Below, piece by piece: positions 1-8,091 of a stretch of 64,000 bases of DNA (position 1 is its first letter; each line of letters opens with the position of its first letter). The stretch comes from Pararhodobacter marinus (GTDB taxonomy: Bacteria; Pseudomonadota; Alphaproteobacteria; Rhodobacterales; Rhodobacteraceae). Location: the NCBI RefSeq assembly GCF_003122215.1, contig NZ_QEYD01000002.1:186001-250000 (forward strand). Reading direction: 5' to 3'. Both the position numbers and the translations under genes were made by a program. The notes beneath the pieces were generated by a model, which saw only the letters and a list, made by a program, of their open reading frames with translations, was not told where the DNA came from and made no database searches.

Positions 1-1589
1 AGCAGCGCATCGTAATCGCCATGGCGCTGATGTCGAAGCCCGCGCTGCTGATCCTCGACGAACCCACCACTGCGCTCGACGTCACGGTCGAGGCGGGGAT
101 CGTCGATCTGGTGGGCGAGCTGGCCGAGAAATACGGCACGTCGATGCTGTTCATCTCACACAATCTCGGGCTGGTGATGGAGGTCTGCGACCGCATCACC
201 GTGATGTATTCCGGCGAGGCGGTCGAGACGGGCGACATCAAGGACGTGTTCGACAAGATGCGCCACCCCTATACGCAGGCGCTGTTCCGCTCGATCCCGC
301 TGCCCGGCGCCTCGAAGACCGCGCGCCCGCTGCAAGCCATTCCCGGAAATTTCCCGCTGCCGCATGAACGCCCGCCGGGGTGCAATTTCGGCCCCCGCTG
401 CACCTATTTCGAAGCCGGGCGCTGCGACGCGCGCGAGATCCCGATGGTGCCGGTCGCGGGGGACGAGCGCCATGACAGCCGCTGCCTGCGGATCGACGAG
501 ATCGATTGGAGCGCAAGCCGCGCCGCGGAGACCGGCGAAGCCCGCGCGCCGATCGGGGATGTCGTGCTGGAGATGCAGGAGGTGCGGAAATATTACGAGG
601 TCTCGGCCTCGACCCTGTTCCGGGGCGGCGATCCCAAGGTGGTGAAAGCCAACGAGACGCTGAGCTTCGACGCGCGCGAGGGCGAAACGCTGGCCATCGT
701 CGGCGAATCGGGCTGCGGAAAATCGACCTTCGCCAAGGTGCTGATGGGGCTCGAGACGGCGACCGGCGGGCAGATCATGCTGTTCGACGAGAACGTGCAG
801 TCGACACCGATCCAGGCGCGCAACACCGATACCGTGTCATCGCTGCAGATGGTGTTCCAGAACCCGTTCGACACGCTCAACCCGTCGATGAGCGTGGGTC
901 GCCAGATCGTCCGCGCGCTGGAAATCTTCGGCGTCGGGAAGAACGACGCGGAACGCCAGCAGCGGATGCTGGAACTGCTCGACCTGGTCAAGCTGCCGCG
1001 CGAATTCGCCACGCGGATGCCGCGCCAGCTGTCGGGCGGCCAGAAACAGCGCGTGGGCATCGCCCGCGCCTTCGCCGGCAATGCCAAGGTGGTGATCGCC
1101 GACGAGCCGGTCTCGGCGCTCGATGTGTCGGTGCAGGCGGCGGTGACGGAACTGCTGATGGATATCCAGCGCAAGAACAAGACGACGCTGCTGTTCATCT
1201 CGCACGATCTGAGCATCGTGCGCTACCTCTCGGACCGCGTCCTGGTGATGTATCTGGGCCATGTCGTGGAACTGGGTACGACCGAACAGGTCTTCGCGCC
1301 GCCCTATCATCCCTATACCGAGGCGCTGCTCTCGGCGGTCCCGATCGCCGATACGAGGATCGAGAAGAAGCGGATCGTGCTGGAAGGCGACATTCCCTCG
1401 GCGGTGAACCCGCCGCCCGGCTGCCCGTTCCAGACCCGCTGCCGGTGGAAGTCGCAGGTCCCCGGCAATCTGTGCGAAACCGAGGTGCCGCCGCTGCGTG
1501 ACGTGGGCGGCGGGCTGCAGCTCAAATGCCACCTGTCGCAGGAGATCCTTGACGGGATGGAGCCGGTTTTCACCTTTGCCGCGGAATAG
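1..1589 (+). CDS. Peptide ABC transporter, fused double ATP-binding protein (5' truncated)
   Basis: Two ABC ATPase domains in one chain, the DppD-DppF/GsiA-like layout that powers uptake of di- or oligopeptides or related solutes. The window opens inside the first domain: the frame is open from base 3 and reads QRIVIAMAL, the end of its signature motif, so the ATG at 21 is internal. The first Walker B (LLILDEPTTALD) follows, then an oligopeptide C-terminal region with cysteines (PPGCNFGPRC). The second domain has Walker A GESGCGKST near 702-728, signature LSGGQKQR and Walker B VVIADEPVSALD, and its own Cys-containing tail. The permease and binding-protein genes should lie to the left, outside the window. 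The substrate cannot be read from the sequence. Confidence 0.93.
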   Translation, partial: QRIVIAMALMSKPALLILDEPTTALDVTVEAGIVDLVGELAEKYGTSMLFISHNLGLVMEVCDRITVMYSGEAVETGDIKDVFDKMRHPYTQALFRSIPLPGASKTARPLQAIPGNFPLPHERPPGCNFGPRCTYFEAGRCDAREIPMVPVAGDERHDSRCLRIDEIDWSASRAAETGEARAPIGDVVLEMQEVRKYYEVSASTLFRGGDPKVVKANETLSFDAREGETLAIVGESGCGKSTFAKVLMGLETATGGQIMLFDENVQSTPIQARNTDTVSSLQMVFQNPFDTLNPSMSVGRQIVRALEIFGVGKNDAERQQRMLELLDLVKLPREFATRMPRQLSGGQKQRVGIARAFAGNAKVVIADEPVSALDVSVQAAVTELLMDIQRKNKTTLLFISHDLSIVRYLSDRVLVMYLGHVVELGTTEQVFAPPYHPYTEALLSAVPIADTRIEKKRIVLEGDIPSAVNPPPGCPFQTRCRWKSQVPGNLCETEVPPLRDVGGGLQLKCHLSQEILDGMEPVFTFAAE

Positions 1590-1590
1590 G

Positions 1591-1672
1591 CCGGGCCTCG
1601 GGGGCATCGAGCCCCCTCGGCCCGGCGGGCTGCCGCCCGCACCCGCCCGGAGGGGACGCAAGCGCCCCCTCC
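1591..1672. terminator. Cluster of three GC-rich hairpins after the ABC gene
   Basis: Three successive inverted repeats lie just after the stop codon: CCGGGCC/GGCCCGG (1591-1597 with 1619-1625), GCGGGC/GCCCGC (1625-1630 with 1635-1640) and GGAGGGG/CCCCTCC (1649-1655 with 1666-1672). No T-run follows, so intrinsic termination is uncertain. The arrangement resembles the hairpin part of the dispersed repeats found elsewhere in the window, and a repeat core occurs at 1769-1787. Confidence 0.4.
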
Positions 1673-1768
1673 GGACCTCCCCTCTGATCCAAACCCTGAC
1701 CTCGCGCATGGATGTTTCCGGAACAAGGAGACGGGCAACGGGTGCGTCAACGCCGCGTCGGTGATCCG

Positions 1769-1787
1769 AAATATCCTCGGGGGTGAA
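1769..1787 (-). repeat. Degenerate copy of dispersed intergenic repeat core
   Basis: AAATATCCTCGGGGGTGAA matches the core of the 74-bp repeats at 46424-46497 and 55166-55239, except for one fewer G. It lies in the 247-bp gap between the ABC gene and the aminotransferase. Apart from this core and the hairpins at 1591-1672 I see nothing else in that gap. Confidence 0.6.
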
Positions 1788-1836
1788 GGGGCCGCAGGCC
1801 AAGCGGGGGCAGGACGTCCCCTCATACCGTCCCCGG

Positions 1837-3012
1837 TCAGAGCGCCGCCCGAAGCCGTTCCATCAACGTGCCGATCTGCCCGACATCGGCATTGGCAAAG
1901 GCGATGCGCATTTCCCTGGCGCCCTCGGGGTCGCCGTCGGGCCGGAACATCGTGCCGGGCAGCATGAGGACACCAGCCTTCGCCAGGAGGCGCTTGGCCA
2001 TCTCGGGCGAGGGCGCGTCATAGGGGTGGCGGGCATAGGCGAAATAGGCGCCGCAGCCCAGAAGCTCCCAGCCGTCGATCTGCCCGAACCCCTCACACAT
2101 CGCGGCGCGGCGGCGCAGGATCTCGGCGCGTTCCCCGGCGAGCCAGTCTTCGAGGTTCTCCAGCCCCCAGAGCGCGGCCATCTGCCCGGGCCCCGAGACG
2201 CAGATCGTCACCGTGTCGAGGAACTTCTCGATTTCGGCCAGCCGCGCGGGCGAGGCGGCGATGGCGCCGACGCGGTGGCCGGTCAGCCGGTAGGCTTTCG
2301 AGAAGCTGTAGAGATGGATGAAGCTTTCGTCCCAGTCGGGATCGGTGAACAGCGCGTGTGGCGGGCCATCCTGGGTGTGGAAATCGCGGTACGTCTCGTC
2401 GACGATCAGCGCGATCCCGTGCCGGCGGGCGAGATCGGCGAAGGCGGCCAGCAGCGCGGGCGGGTATTCCACGCCGCCGGGATTGTTGGGCGACACGAGC
2501 GTGATCGCCCTGGTGCGCGGGGTGATCAGCGCCTCGGCATGGTCCGGATCGGGCAGAAGGTCGGCGCCGGTCGGCAGCGCCACGGCTTCGATCCCGGACA
2601 TCGACAGCCACATGACATGGTTGAAATACCAGGGCGCGGCCAGGATCACCGCGTCGCCCGGCCCGGCCAGCGTGGCGATGGTGGCGCAGAACGCCTGGTT
2701 GCAGCCCGAGGTCAGCGCGACCTGACGGGCGGTGACGGTGCCACCGTACAGCGCCGCGATCCGCGCCGCCAGACGCTCGCGCAGCGGCGCATTGCCCAGC
2801 ACCGGGCCGTAGAGATGCACCTCGGGATCCTGCTCCATCGCCCGGGCCATGGCCTGCCGCAGGGAGGCGGGCGGCGGGTCCACCGGCGCGGCCTGCGAGA
2901 GGTTCATCAGAGACAGCCCCTCGGGCAGCGTGGTTTCGCTCAGCCAGCGCCGGGCTTCCATCACCGGCGGCGCGAAGGTCCGGGCGAAGGCGGGATTGAG
3001 GATCAGGGACAT
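1837..3012 (-). CDS. Class I/II PLP-dependent aminotransferase
   Basis: 391 residues, typical of fold-type I aminotransferases. Visible landmarks are SGCNQAF near residue 100, SPNNPGG (substrate and PLP binding), DETYRDF (aspartate contacting the pyridine nitrogen) and YSFSKAYRLTGHRVG, whose lysine should form the PLP aldimine. Start chosen at ATG 3012 (MSLILNPAF) because the open frame continues far upstream only as a low-complexity Arg/Ala/Pro shadow of the methyltransferase gene. It lies antisense to its neighbours and precedes no obvious partner, so the amino donor and acceptor are unknown. It could act on aromatic or aspartate-type substrates. Confidence 0.9.
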   Translation of the reverse strand: MSLILNPAFARTFAPPVMEARRWLSETTLPEGLSLMNLSQAAPVDPPPASLRQAMARAMEQDPEVHLYGPVLGNAPLRERLAARIAALYGGTVTARQVALTSGCNQAFCATIATLAGPGDAVILAAPWYFNHVMWLSMSGIEAVALPTGADLLPDPDHAEALITPRTRAITLVSPNNPGGVEYPPALLAAFADLARRHGIALIVDETYRDFHTQDGPPHALFTDPDWDESFIHLYSFSKAYRLTGHRVGAIAASPARLAEIEKFLDTVTICVSGPGQMAALWGLENLEDWLAGERAEILRRRAAMCEGFGQIDGWELLGCGAYFAYARHPYDAPSPEMAKRLLAKAGVLMLPGTMFRPDGDPEGAREMRIAFANADVGQIGTLMERLRAAL

Positions 3013-3080
3013 GCGTGTCTCGTCTTGGGCGCGGACAGAGTGCCGCAGGGGAGGCCGGGGTGCAAGCGGGCGCAGGCGGG

Positions 3081-3911
3081 TCAGGCCCGCAAGGCGCGCC
3101 AGAGGCCCAGGGCGGTGGCAGCGCCAAGGGCGACGGTCAGAGCCAGCGGCAGAGGCGCCCCCTGCACCATGCCGAAGGTCAGCGCACCAAGGCCGGACGC
3201 GCCGAAAACCGCGTGCCCGAGAGCGGCCGGGCGTCCCAGTTCGATCCGGTTGCGGGCCATCCAGCCCATCATGAACAGCGCCAGCATCCCGGCGCCCGCA
3301 AGTACGTTGGCGCCCACCCGGTCCGCAAAGGGCCAGAGCGCGGTTCCGATCCCCCAGGGCCAGAGCATCCACAAAGCCGCAAGCAGGCCCGTCAGCGCAG
3401 TCATCGCGGCCCAGAGGACCCGCTCGGCGGCTTGCGGTCTGCGCCCCGCGCGCAGGTCTTTCGATTTCAGCATTTCCAGCACCGCCCAGACCGACAGCAC
3501 CGTCCCGAAGCCGGCCAGAACCCAGGGCACCGGGCGGCTCCAATCGGCGATCTCTCGGTGAAAGAGCCCCATCAGCACCAGCATCGGCGCCAGCCCCGTG
3601 GCAACGACGCCCAGCCCGAAGCGGAGGCGCGCGGGCGAGGGGGCTTGCATCACGCTGACCAGCACCGCCGCCGCCGAAAGCCCCATCGCCGCCGCGAGCC
3701 GGACAGCCGGTCCGGGCGCGTCCCAGCCAAGGCTCCCTTGCAGCGCCGCCCCCCAGACCAGCGCGCCCACGATCCCCGAGGCCGCGGCCAGCGTCAGCGT
3801 GCGGCGGCTGCGGCGGGGATAGGGCGCAAGCGGGGTTGCAAAGAGGCGGGCGAAAAGCGCGGCCAGCGCGAAGGTCAGCGCCAGCGCGCCAAGCAGGAAG
3901 AGAAGCGTCAC
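3081..3911 (-). CDS. Multi-pass membrane protein of unknown function
   Basis: 276 residues if the GTG at 3911 is used, giving an N-terminus VTLLFLLGALALTFALAALF that is at once a membrane segment. The open frame upstream is Arg/Pro-rich and overlaps nothing protein-like, so the longer form is unlikely. About seven or eight hydrophobic segments are apparent (for example the stretches around GIVGALVWGAAL, LAPMLVLMGLF, WVLAGFGTVLSVWAVLEML, LALFMMGWMA). One conserved-looking loop, FHREIADWSRPVPW, sits between two helices. No catalytic or transport motif was recognised. It is transcribed toward the aminotransferase with a 68-bp gap and may share its transcript. Confidence 0.7.
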   Translation of the reverse strand: MTLLFLLGALALTFALAALFARLFATPLAPYPRRSRRTLTLAAASGIVGALVWGAALQGSLGWDAPGPAVRLAAAMGLSAAAVLVSVMQAPSPARLRFGLGVVATGLAPMLVLMGLFHREIADWSRPVPWVLAGFGTVLSVWAVLEMLKSKDLRAGRRPQAAERVLWAAMTALTGLLAALWMLWPWGIGTALWPFADRVGANVLAGAGMLALFMMGWMARNRIELGRPAALGHAVFGASGLGALTFGMVQGAPLPLALTVALGAATALGLWRALRA

Positions 3912-4078
3912 GGGTCCGTTTCCGTCGAGAGGTCGCGCGCACGCTAGTGGGGCGGGCAGGGCGGCGCAAGCCGGTGAACGCCCTTGCGGCCGCCACTTGG
4001 GTCCCGATCGTGGCCCGCTCGGCCCTTGCCAAGCCGGGCAGGCTGCCGCATGTGGGGGGCAACCGACCGGAGCCGCCC

Positions 4079-5251
4079 ATGACCCCTGCCGCGCGTGACG
4101 CCGCCGCGATAACCCTCCTTGACCGCTGGCTCGAGGGCCAGCCGCTTGAAGCCGCGCTGACCAACTGGGCGCGCGCGAGCCGTTTCGCGGGCTCCGGCGA
4201 CCGCGAGGCGGTGCGCGATCTGGTGTTCCAGGCGGTTCGCCGGCGGCGTTCCGCCGCGGCCCTCGGGCAGGGTGAAAGCGGGCGGGCGTTGCTTCTGGGC
4301 CTTGCGCGCGAAGCAGGGCAGGACCTGTCGACCTGGAACGGCGAGGGGCACGCGCCCGCGCCGCTGTCCGAGGCCGAGCGCGCATTGCTGGCCGCGCCAT
4401 TGCCGGATCTGCCGCGCGGCGTCGCGCTCGATTGCCCCGACTGGTTGCTGCCTGACGTCGACGCGGCCCTTGGCGCGCAGGCGGAAGCGGTGTTGCGGCG
4501 CATGCGGGACCGCGCGCCGGTCTTCCTGCGCGTCAACACTGCCCGGACGACGCTAGAGGCCGTCGCGGCCCGGCTGGCCGGCGACGGGATCGAGACGCGG
4601 CCCCATCCGCTGGCCGAGACCGCGCTGGAGGTGACCGCCAATCCGCGCCGCCTGCGCAATTCGGCCGCCCTGGCCGAGGGCGAGATCGAGATGCAGGATG
4701 CGGCCAGCCAGGCCGTGGCGCTGGCTTTCGCCGCCCAAGCCAAGGCGCTTGCGGCTTCGCGCGTCCTGGACTTCTGCGCGGGGGGCGGCGGCAAGGCGCT
4801 GGCGCTGGCGGCCGAGGGGCTGGCCGTCTCGGCCCATGACATCGATCCGCGCCGCATGTCGGACCTGCCCGCACGAGCCGAGCGCGCCGGGGCCCGGATC
4901 AGGGTTCTGGGCGACGTGTCTGCGGGGGGGTGGGAGGCGATCCTTGCCGATGCGCCCTGTTCGGGCTCGGGCAGCTGGCGCCGCGCGCCCGAGGCGAAAT
5001 GGCGCTTCAGCGCCGAGCGTCTGGCCGAATTGCTGCGCATTCAGGACCAGATCCTCGATCGCTGCGCGGCGCTGACCGCGCCGGGCGGGATTCTGGGCTA
5101 TGCCACCTGCTCGATGCTGCGCGCCGAAAACGAAGAGCGCGTCGCGGCCTTTCTGAAGCGTCATCCCGGCTGGCAAAGCCTTTCGGACCTGCGCCTGTCG
5201 CCACTCGACGGCGGGGACGGCTTTTTTCTGGCCGTGTTGCGAAAGCAATAG
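4079..5251 (+). CDS. RsmB/NOP-family RNA (cytosine-5) methyltransferase
   Basis: 390 residues. The N-terminal half resembles the NusB-like region of RsmB-type enzymes. The C-terminal half is a SAM methyltransferase with motif I VLDFCAGGGGKALALAA, motif IV DAPCSGSGSWRR and motif VI YATCSMLRAENEE. The cysteines of motifs IV and VI are the pair used in m5C chemistry (the TCS cysteine being the nucleophile in the family). The expected product is 5-methylcytosine in 16S rRNA, but the exact position cannot be assigned. ATG 4079 is preferred over the open extension upstream, which is Arg/Pro-rich shadow sequence. Confidence 0.88.
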   Translation: MTPAARDAAAITLLDRWLEGQPLEAALTNWARASRFAGSGDREAVRDLVFQAVRRRRSAAALGQGESGRALLLGLAREAGQDLSTWNGEGHAPAPLSEAERALLAAPLPDLPRGVALDCPDWLLPDVDAALGAQAEAVLRRMRDRAPVFLRVNTARTTLEAVAARLAGDGIETRPHPLAETALEVTANPRRLRNSAALAEGEIEMQDAASQAVALAFAAQAKALAASRVLDFCAGGGGKALALAAEGLAVSAHDIDPRRMSDLPARAERAGARIRVLGDVSAGGWEAILADAPCSGSGSWRRAPEAKWRFSAERLAELLRIQDQILDRCAALTAPGGILGYATCSMLRAENEERVAAFLKRHPGWQSLSDLRLSPLDGGDGFFLAVLRKQ

Positions 5252-5298
5252 GCCTCAACGCGCTTGGGGAAAACAACCTTCGGTGGTATCGTGAGCCG

Positions 5299-5314
5299 TT
5301 AAGAGTGCATTAAC
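5299..5314 (+). promoter_or_regulatory. CtrA binding box (TTAA-N7-TTAAC) upstream of cckA
   Basis: TTAA, seven bases, then TTAAC exactly fits the alphaproteobacterial CtrA consensus. It sits inside a perfect inverted repeat (CCGTTAA at 5296-5302, TTAACGG at 5310-5316) and is flanked by GGTATCG at 5285-5291 and 5315-5321. The box ends 23 bases before the cckA start, so bound CtrA would cover or adjoin the promoter or leader. Since CckA controls CtrA phosphorylation in this clade, a feedback loop is inferred. Confidence 0.75.
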
Positions 5315-5336
5315 GGTATCGCAGGACACTCGCGTC

Positions 5337-8015
5337 ATGTCCGTGCCCGAAGACCATGTTTCTTTCGTTTCGCAAGCCTCCCGAAAACCGCGCGGGGGCG
5401 ATGGCCGTGCGGCTTCGGCTTTCGCGGTCGCCGCGTTGGCAAGGCTGGTGCCTGTGGTACAGATCCTGGGCGGCCTGGGGCTGTTCCTGGCCGTTTGCGG
5501 CGGGGGACTGGCGCTGGCGGGGATGCCGGTGGCGGCGCTGGTCGTCGCGGTGGCGGCGATCAGCATCATGGTGCTCGCACTAATCGCGGCCCTTGGCGCG
5601 CGCCACCGCCGAAAACGTCGCGCCCGCGTCAGCGATGCGCTGGCCCAAGCGATGGAAAGCGACCCCGATCCGGTTCTTGTCACCGATCCCGAGGGGACGG
5701 TCTGCGCGGCGAATCAGGCAGGCGCGGCGCAGGCCCTCGATCCCGTGGACGGGATGCGGGGCTGGTGCGTCTCGCCCGAGGTCATGCGCGACACGCTCCT
5801 CGCCGAAACCGCGCGGCGGGGCGCGGCCTCGCGCGAATTCTGGCGCCGGAGCGGCGGGTTGCGCGTCACCTGCAATAGCGTGGAGCGGGCGCTCGGCGAC
5901 GGCGTCGTGGTCTGGCGCTTCGCCCCGATCCGACGCGGCGGCGGGCGATCGGTCGATGCGCTCGGGCTTGCGGTCCTGTCCGTCGATGACGAGGGCGTGC
6001 ATCCCAATCCTGCCGCGCTGACGCTTCTGGGCTGCGACGCGGCGCAGGCAGGACCGCTTCTGGCGGGGCTCGATTCGCCGGGCGGGGACCTGCGCCCCGA
6101 TCGGCGCGGCGCAGAGACAGGCGGCGCCGAATCTTTGCCAGTGTTGCTGACCCTGCGCGACGGACGAACCTTTCAGGCCGTGCCGCTTGCGTCGGATACG
6201 GCCAGCGGAACGGGCGGGCGCGACCTGCTGCTTCTCCCGGCACTCCCGGCCGGAACCGACAGCCAAGCCGCGCCGCACGCATCCGCCTTCGAAGACATTC
6301 CCGTGGCGCTGTTGCAGATCGGCCCCGACGGTCGCGTCGGACAGGGCAATCGCCATGCCCGCTCGCTTCTGGGGCTCGAACCCGATGCGCGGCCCTGGTT
6401 CTCGGAGGTGGTCGAGGGGCTGGGGCGCCCGGTCAACGACTGGCTCGACGATGCGCGGCTGGGCCGGGCGCTTGGCCGGCCCGAAGTGCTGCGCGTGACG
6501 CTCAGGGAACAGGAAACCTTCGTGCAGATCATCCTGCGGCGTGCGCAGGACGGGCCCGACAGCGGCGCGCTGGTGGCGGTGATTTCGGACGCGACCGAAC
6601 TCAAGACGCTGGAAGCGCGGTTCGTGCAAAGCCAGAAGATGCAGGCGATCGGTCAGCTTGCAGGCGGAATCGCGCATGATTTCAACAACCTGCTGACCGC
6701 GATTGCCGGTCATTGCGACCTGCTTCTGCTCAACCGCGACCGGTTCGATCCCGATTACAGCGATCTGTTGCAGATCCACCAGAACACCAACCGCGCCGCA
6801 GCGCTGGTGCGCCAGCTTCTGGCCTTTTCGCGCAAGCAGTCGCTCACCCCCGAAATCGTCGGCGTCGAGAATCTGCTTGAAGACCTGACCCATCTGCTGA
6901 CCCGGCTGGTGGGCGAGCGTATCAATCTCGACCTGCGCCACCACCCCGATGTCGGCGCGATCCGCGCCGACAAGCGGCAGCTCGAACAGGTGATCCTCAA
7001 CCTTGTGGTCAATGCCCGCGATGCGATGCCGATGGGCGGCACGATCCGGATCGAGACCGAGATCCGGCATCTCGCCCGCGAAACGGATGTCGGACGCGCG
7101 CGGCTGCCCGAAGGCGATTACGTCCTGATCCATGTCATCGATCAGGGATTCGGCATCGCGCCCTCGGTGATCGACAAGATATTCGAACCGTTCTTCACCA
7201 CCAAGAAACTGGGAGAGGGCACCGGGCTGGGCCTGTCCACGGCCTATGGCATCGTCAAGCAGATGGGCGGCTACATCTTTGCGGACTCCGTCGAGGGGGC
7301 GGGCACGACCTTCACGCTGTATTTCGGCGCCATCGGTGAGCGGCCCGCGGTCCGGCGCGATCCGCGGCCCGCAGGGGCCGCGACGCTTTCCGAGACACAT
7401 GACGATCTCGATGCCGGGCACGGCCTGTCGGTGCATGACACGCTGGCCGCTCTCGACCGCGTGGCCGAAGAGATGCCCGCCACCACGGATACCGCAGCCA
7501 CGGGTCCGGCCCCGCGGCCCCGCGCGCCGACAGATCCCGCCCTGAAACCGCGCGTGAGGGCCCCGGGGGCGCCGCGTGGCGGCGGCGCGATCCTTCTGGT
7601 CGAGGACGAGGCCCCCGTCCGTGCCTTCGCGGCGCGCGCGCTTCGCCTGCAGGGCTATCAGGTGTTCGAGGCGCAGGACGGCGAACAGGCGCTCGATTTC
7701 CTGCAGGATCCGGGCCTGCGCGTCGATCTCTTCGTCTCGGACGTGGTGATGCCGGGGATCGACGGGCCGGGCTGGGTGGCCAAGGCGCTCGAGAACCGGC
7801 CCGGCACGCCCGTGCTGTTCGTGTCGGGTTACACCGAGGACGCGCTGCGCGCCACGATCAGCGGCATCCCGGGCGCGATTTTCCTGGGCAAACCCTTTTC
7901 GCTGAAGGATCTGAGCGAGACCATCGCGGGCCAGCTCTCGCGCCAGTCGGGCAGGCAGCCTCCTGCGTCTCCCGCTGCGCCTGCCTCTGCCCGGCAGGTC
8001 GCCTCCCGGGCCTGA
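5337..8015 (+). CDS. cckA: CckA-type hybrid sensor histidine kinase
   Basis: 892 residues. Order of parts: two membrane segments (about residues 36-58 and 62-88), PAS-like sensor regions (about 100-420), a HisKA domain with LAGGIAHDFNNLL (phospho-accepting His447), an HATPase with the N, G1 (DQGFGIAP) and G2 (GEGTGLGLSTAYGI) boxes, a Pro-rich linker, then a receiver domain with Asp802 in VSDVVMPG. In the family, CckA feeds the phosphotransferase ChpT and then CtrA, controlling motility, gene transfer agents and cell cycle in various alphaproteobacteria. An AGGA ribosome site lies 10-13 bases upstream of the ATG. The CtrA box at 5299-5314 suggests control by its own pathway. ChpT and CtrA are not in the window. 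Confidence 0.93.
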   Translation: MSVPEDHVSFVSQASRKPRGGDGRAASAFAVAALARLVPVVQILGGLGLFLAVCGGGLALAGMPVAALVVAVAAISIMVLALIAALGARHRRKRRARVSDALAQAMESDPDPVLVTDPEGTVCAANQAGAAQALDPVDGMRGWCVSPEVMRDTLLAETARRGAASREFWRRSGGLRVTCNSVERALGDGVVVWRFAPIRRGGGRSVDALGLAVLSVDDEGVHPNPAALTLLGCDAAQAGPLLAGLDSPGGDLRPDRRGAETGGAESLPVLLTLRDGRTFQAVPLASDTASGTGGRDLLLLPALPAGTDSQAAPHASAFEDIPVALLQIGPDGRVGQGNRHARSLLGLEPDARPWFSEVVEGLGRPVNDWLDDARLGRALGRPEVLRVTLREQETFVQIILRRAQDGPDSGALVAVISDATELKTLEARFVQSQKMQAIGQLAGGIAHDFNNLLTAIAGHCDLLLLNRDRFDPDYSDLLQIHQNTNRAAALVRQLLAFSRKQSLTPEIVGVENLLEDLTHLLTRLVGERINLDLRHHPDVGAIRADKRQLEQVILNLVVNARDAMPMGGTIRIETEIRHLARETDVGRARLPEGDYVLIHVIDQGFGIAPSVIDKIFEPFFTTKKLGEGTGLGLSTAYGIVKQMGGYIFADSVEGAGTTFTLYFGAIGERPAVRRDPRPAGAATLSETHDDLDAGHGLSVHDTLAALDRVAEEMPATTDTAATGPAPRPRAPTDPALKPRVRAPGAPRGGGAILLVEDEAPVRAFAARALRLQGYQVFEAQDGEQALDFLQDPGLRVDLFVSDVVMPGIDGPGWVAKALENRPGTPVLFVSGYTEDALRATISGIPGAIFLGKPFSLKDLSETIAGQLSRQSGRQPPASPAAPASARQVASRA

Positions 8016-8091
8016 CCCGTCGCGCGTGGTCCTTGCACCGCGCGCGCGGACTGCTAGGAAAGGCGCCGATATCCCAAGATCGGACCTTGCC

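Noticed and set aside
1837-5040. A 1067-codon open frame on the minus strand
   Set aside because: Only its last 391 codons look like a protein (the aminotransferase). The rest is Arg/Ala/Ser/Pro-rich and antisense to the methyltransferase and membrane protein genes, as expected from GC-rich shadow frames.
8016-8091. Possible cobalamin riboswitch before the cobT-cobS-cobC-cobU operon
   Set aside because: The gap is too short for the full element and lacks a recognisable B12 box.
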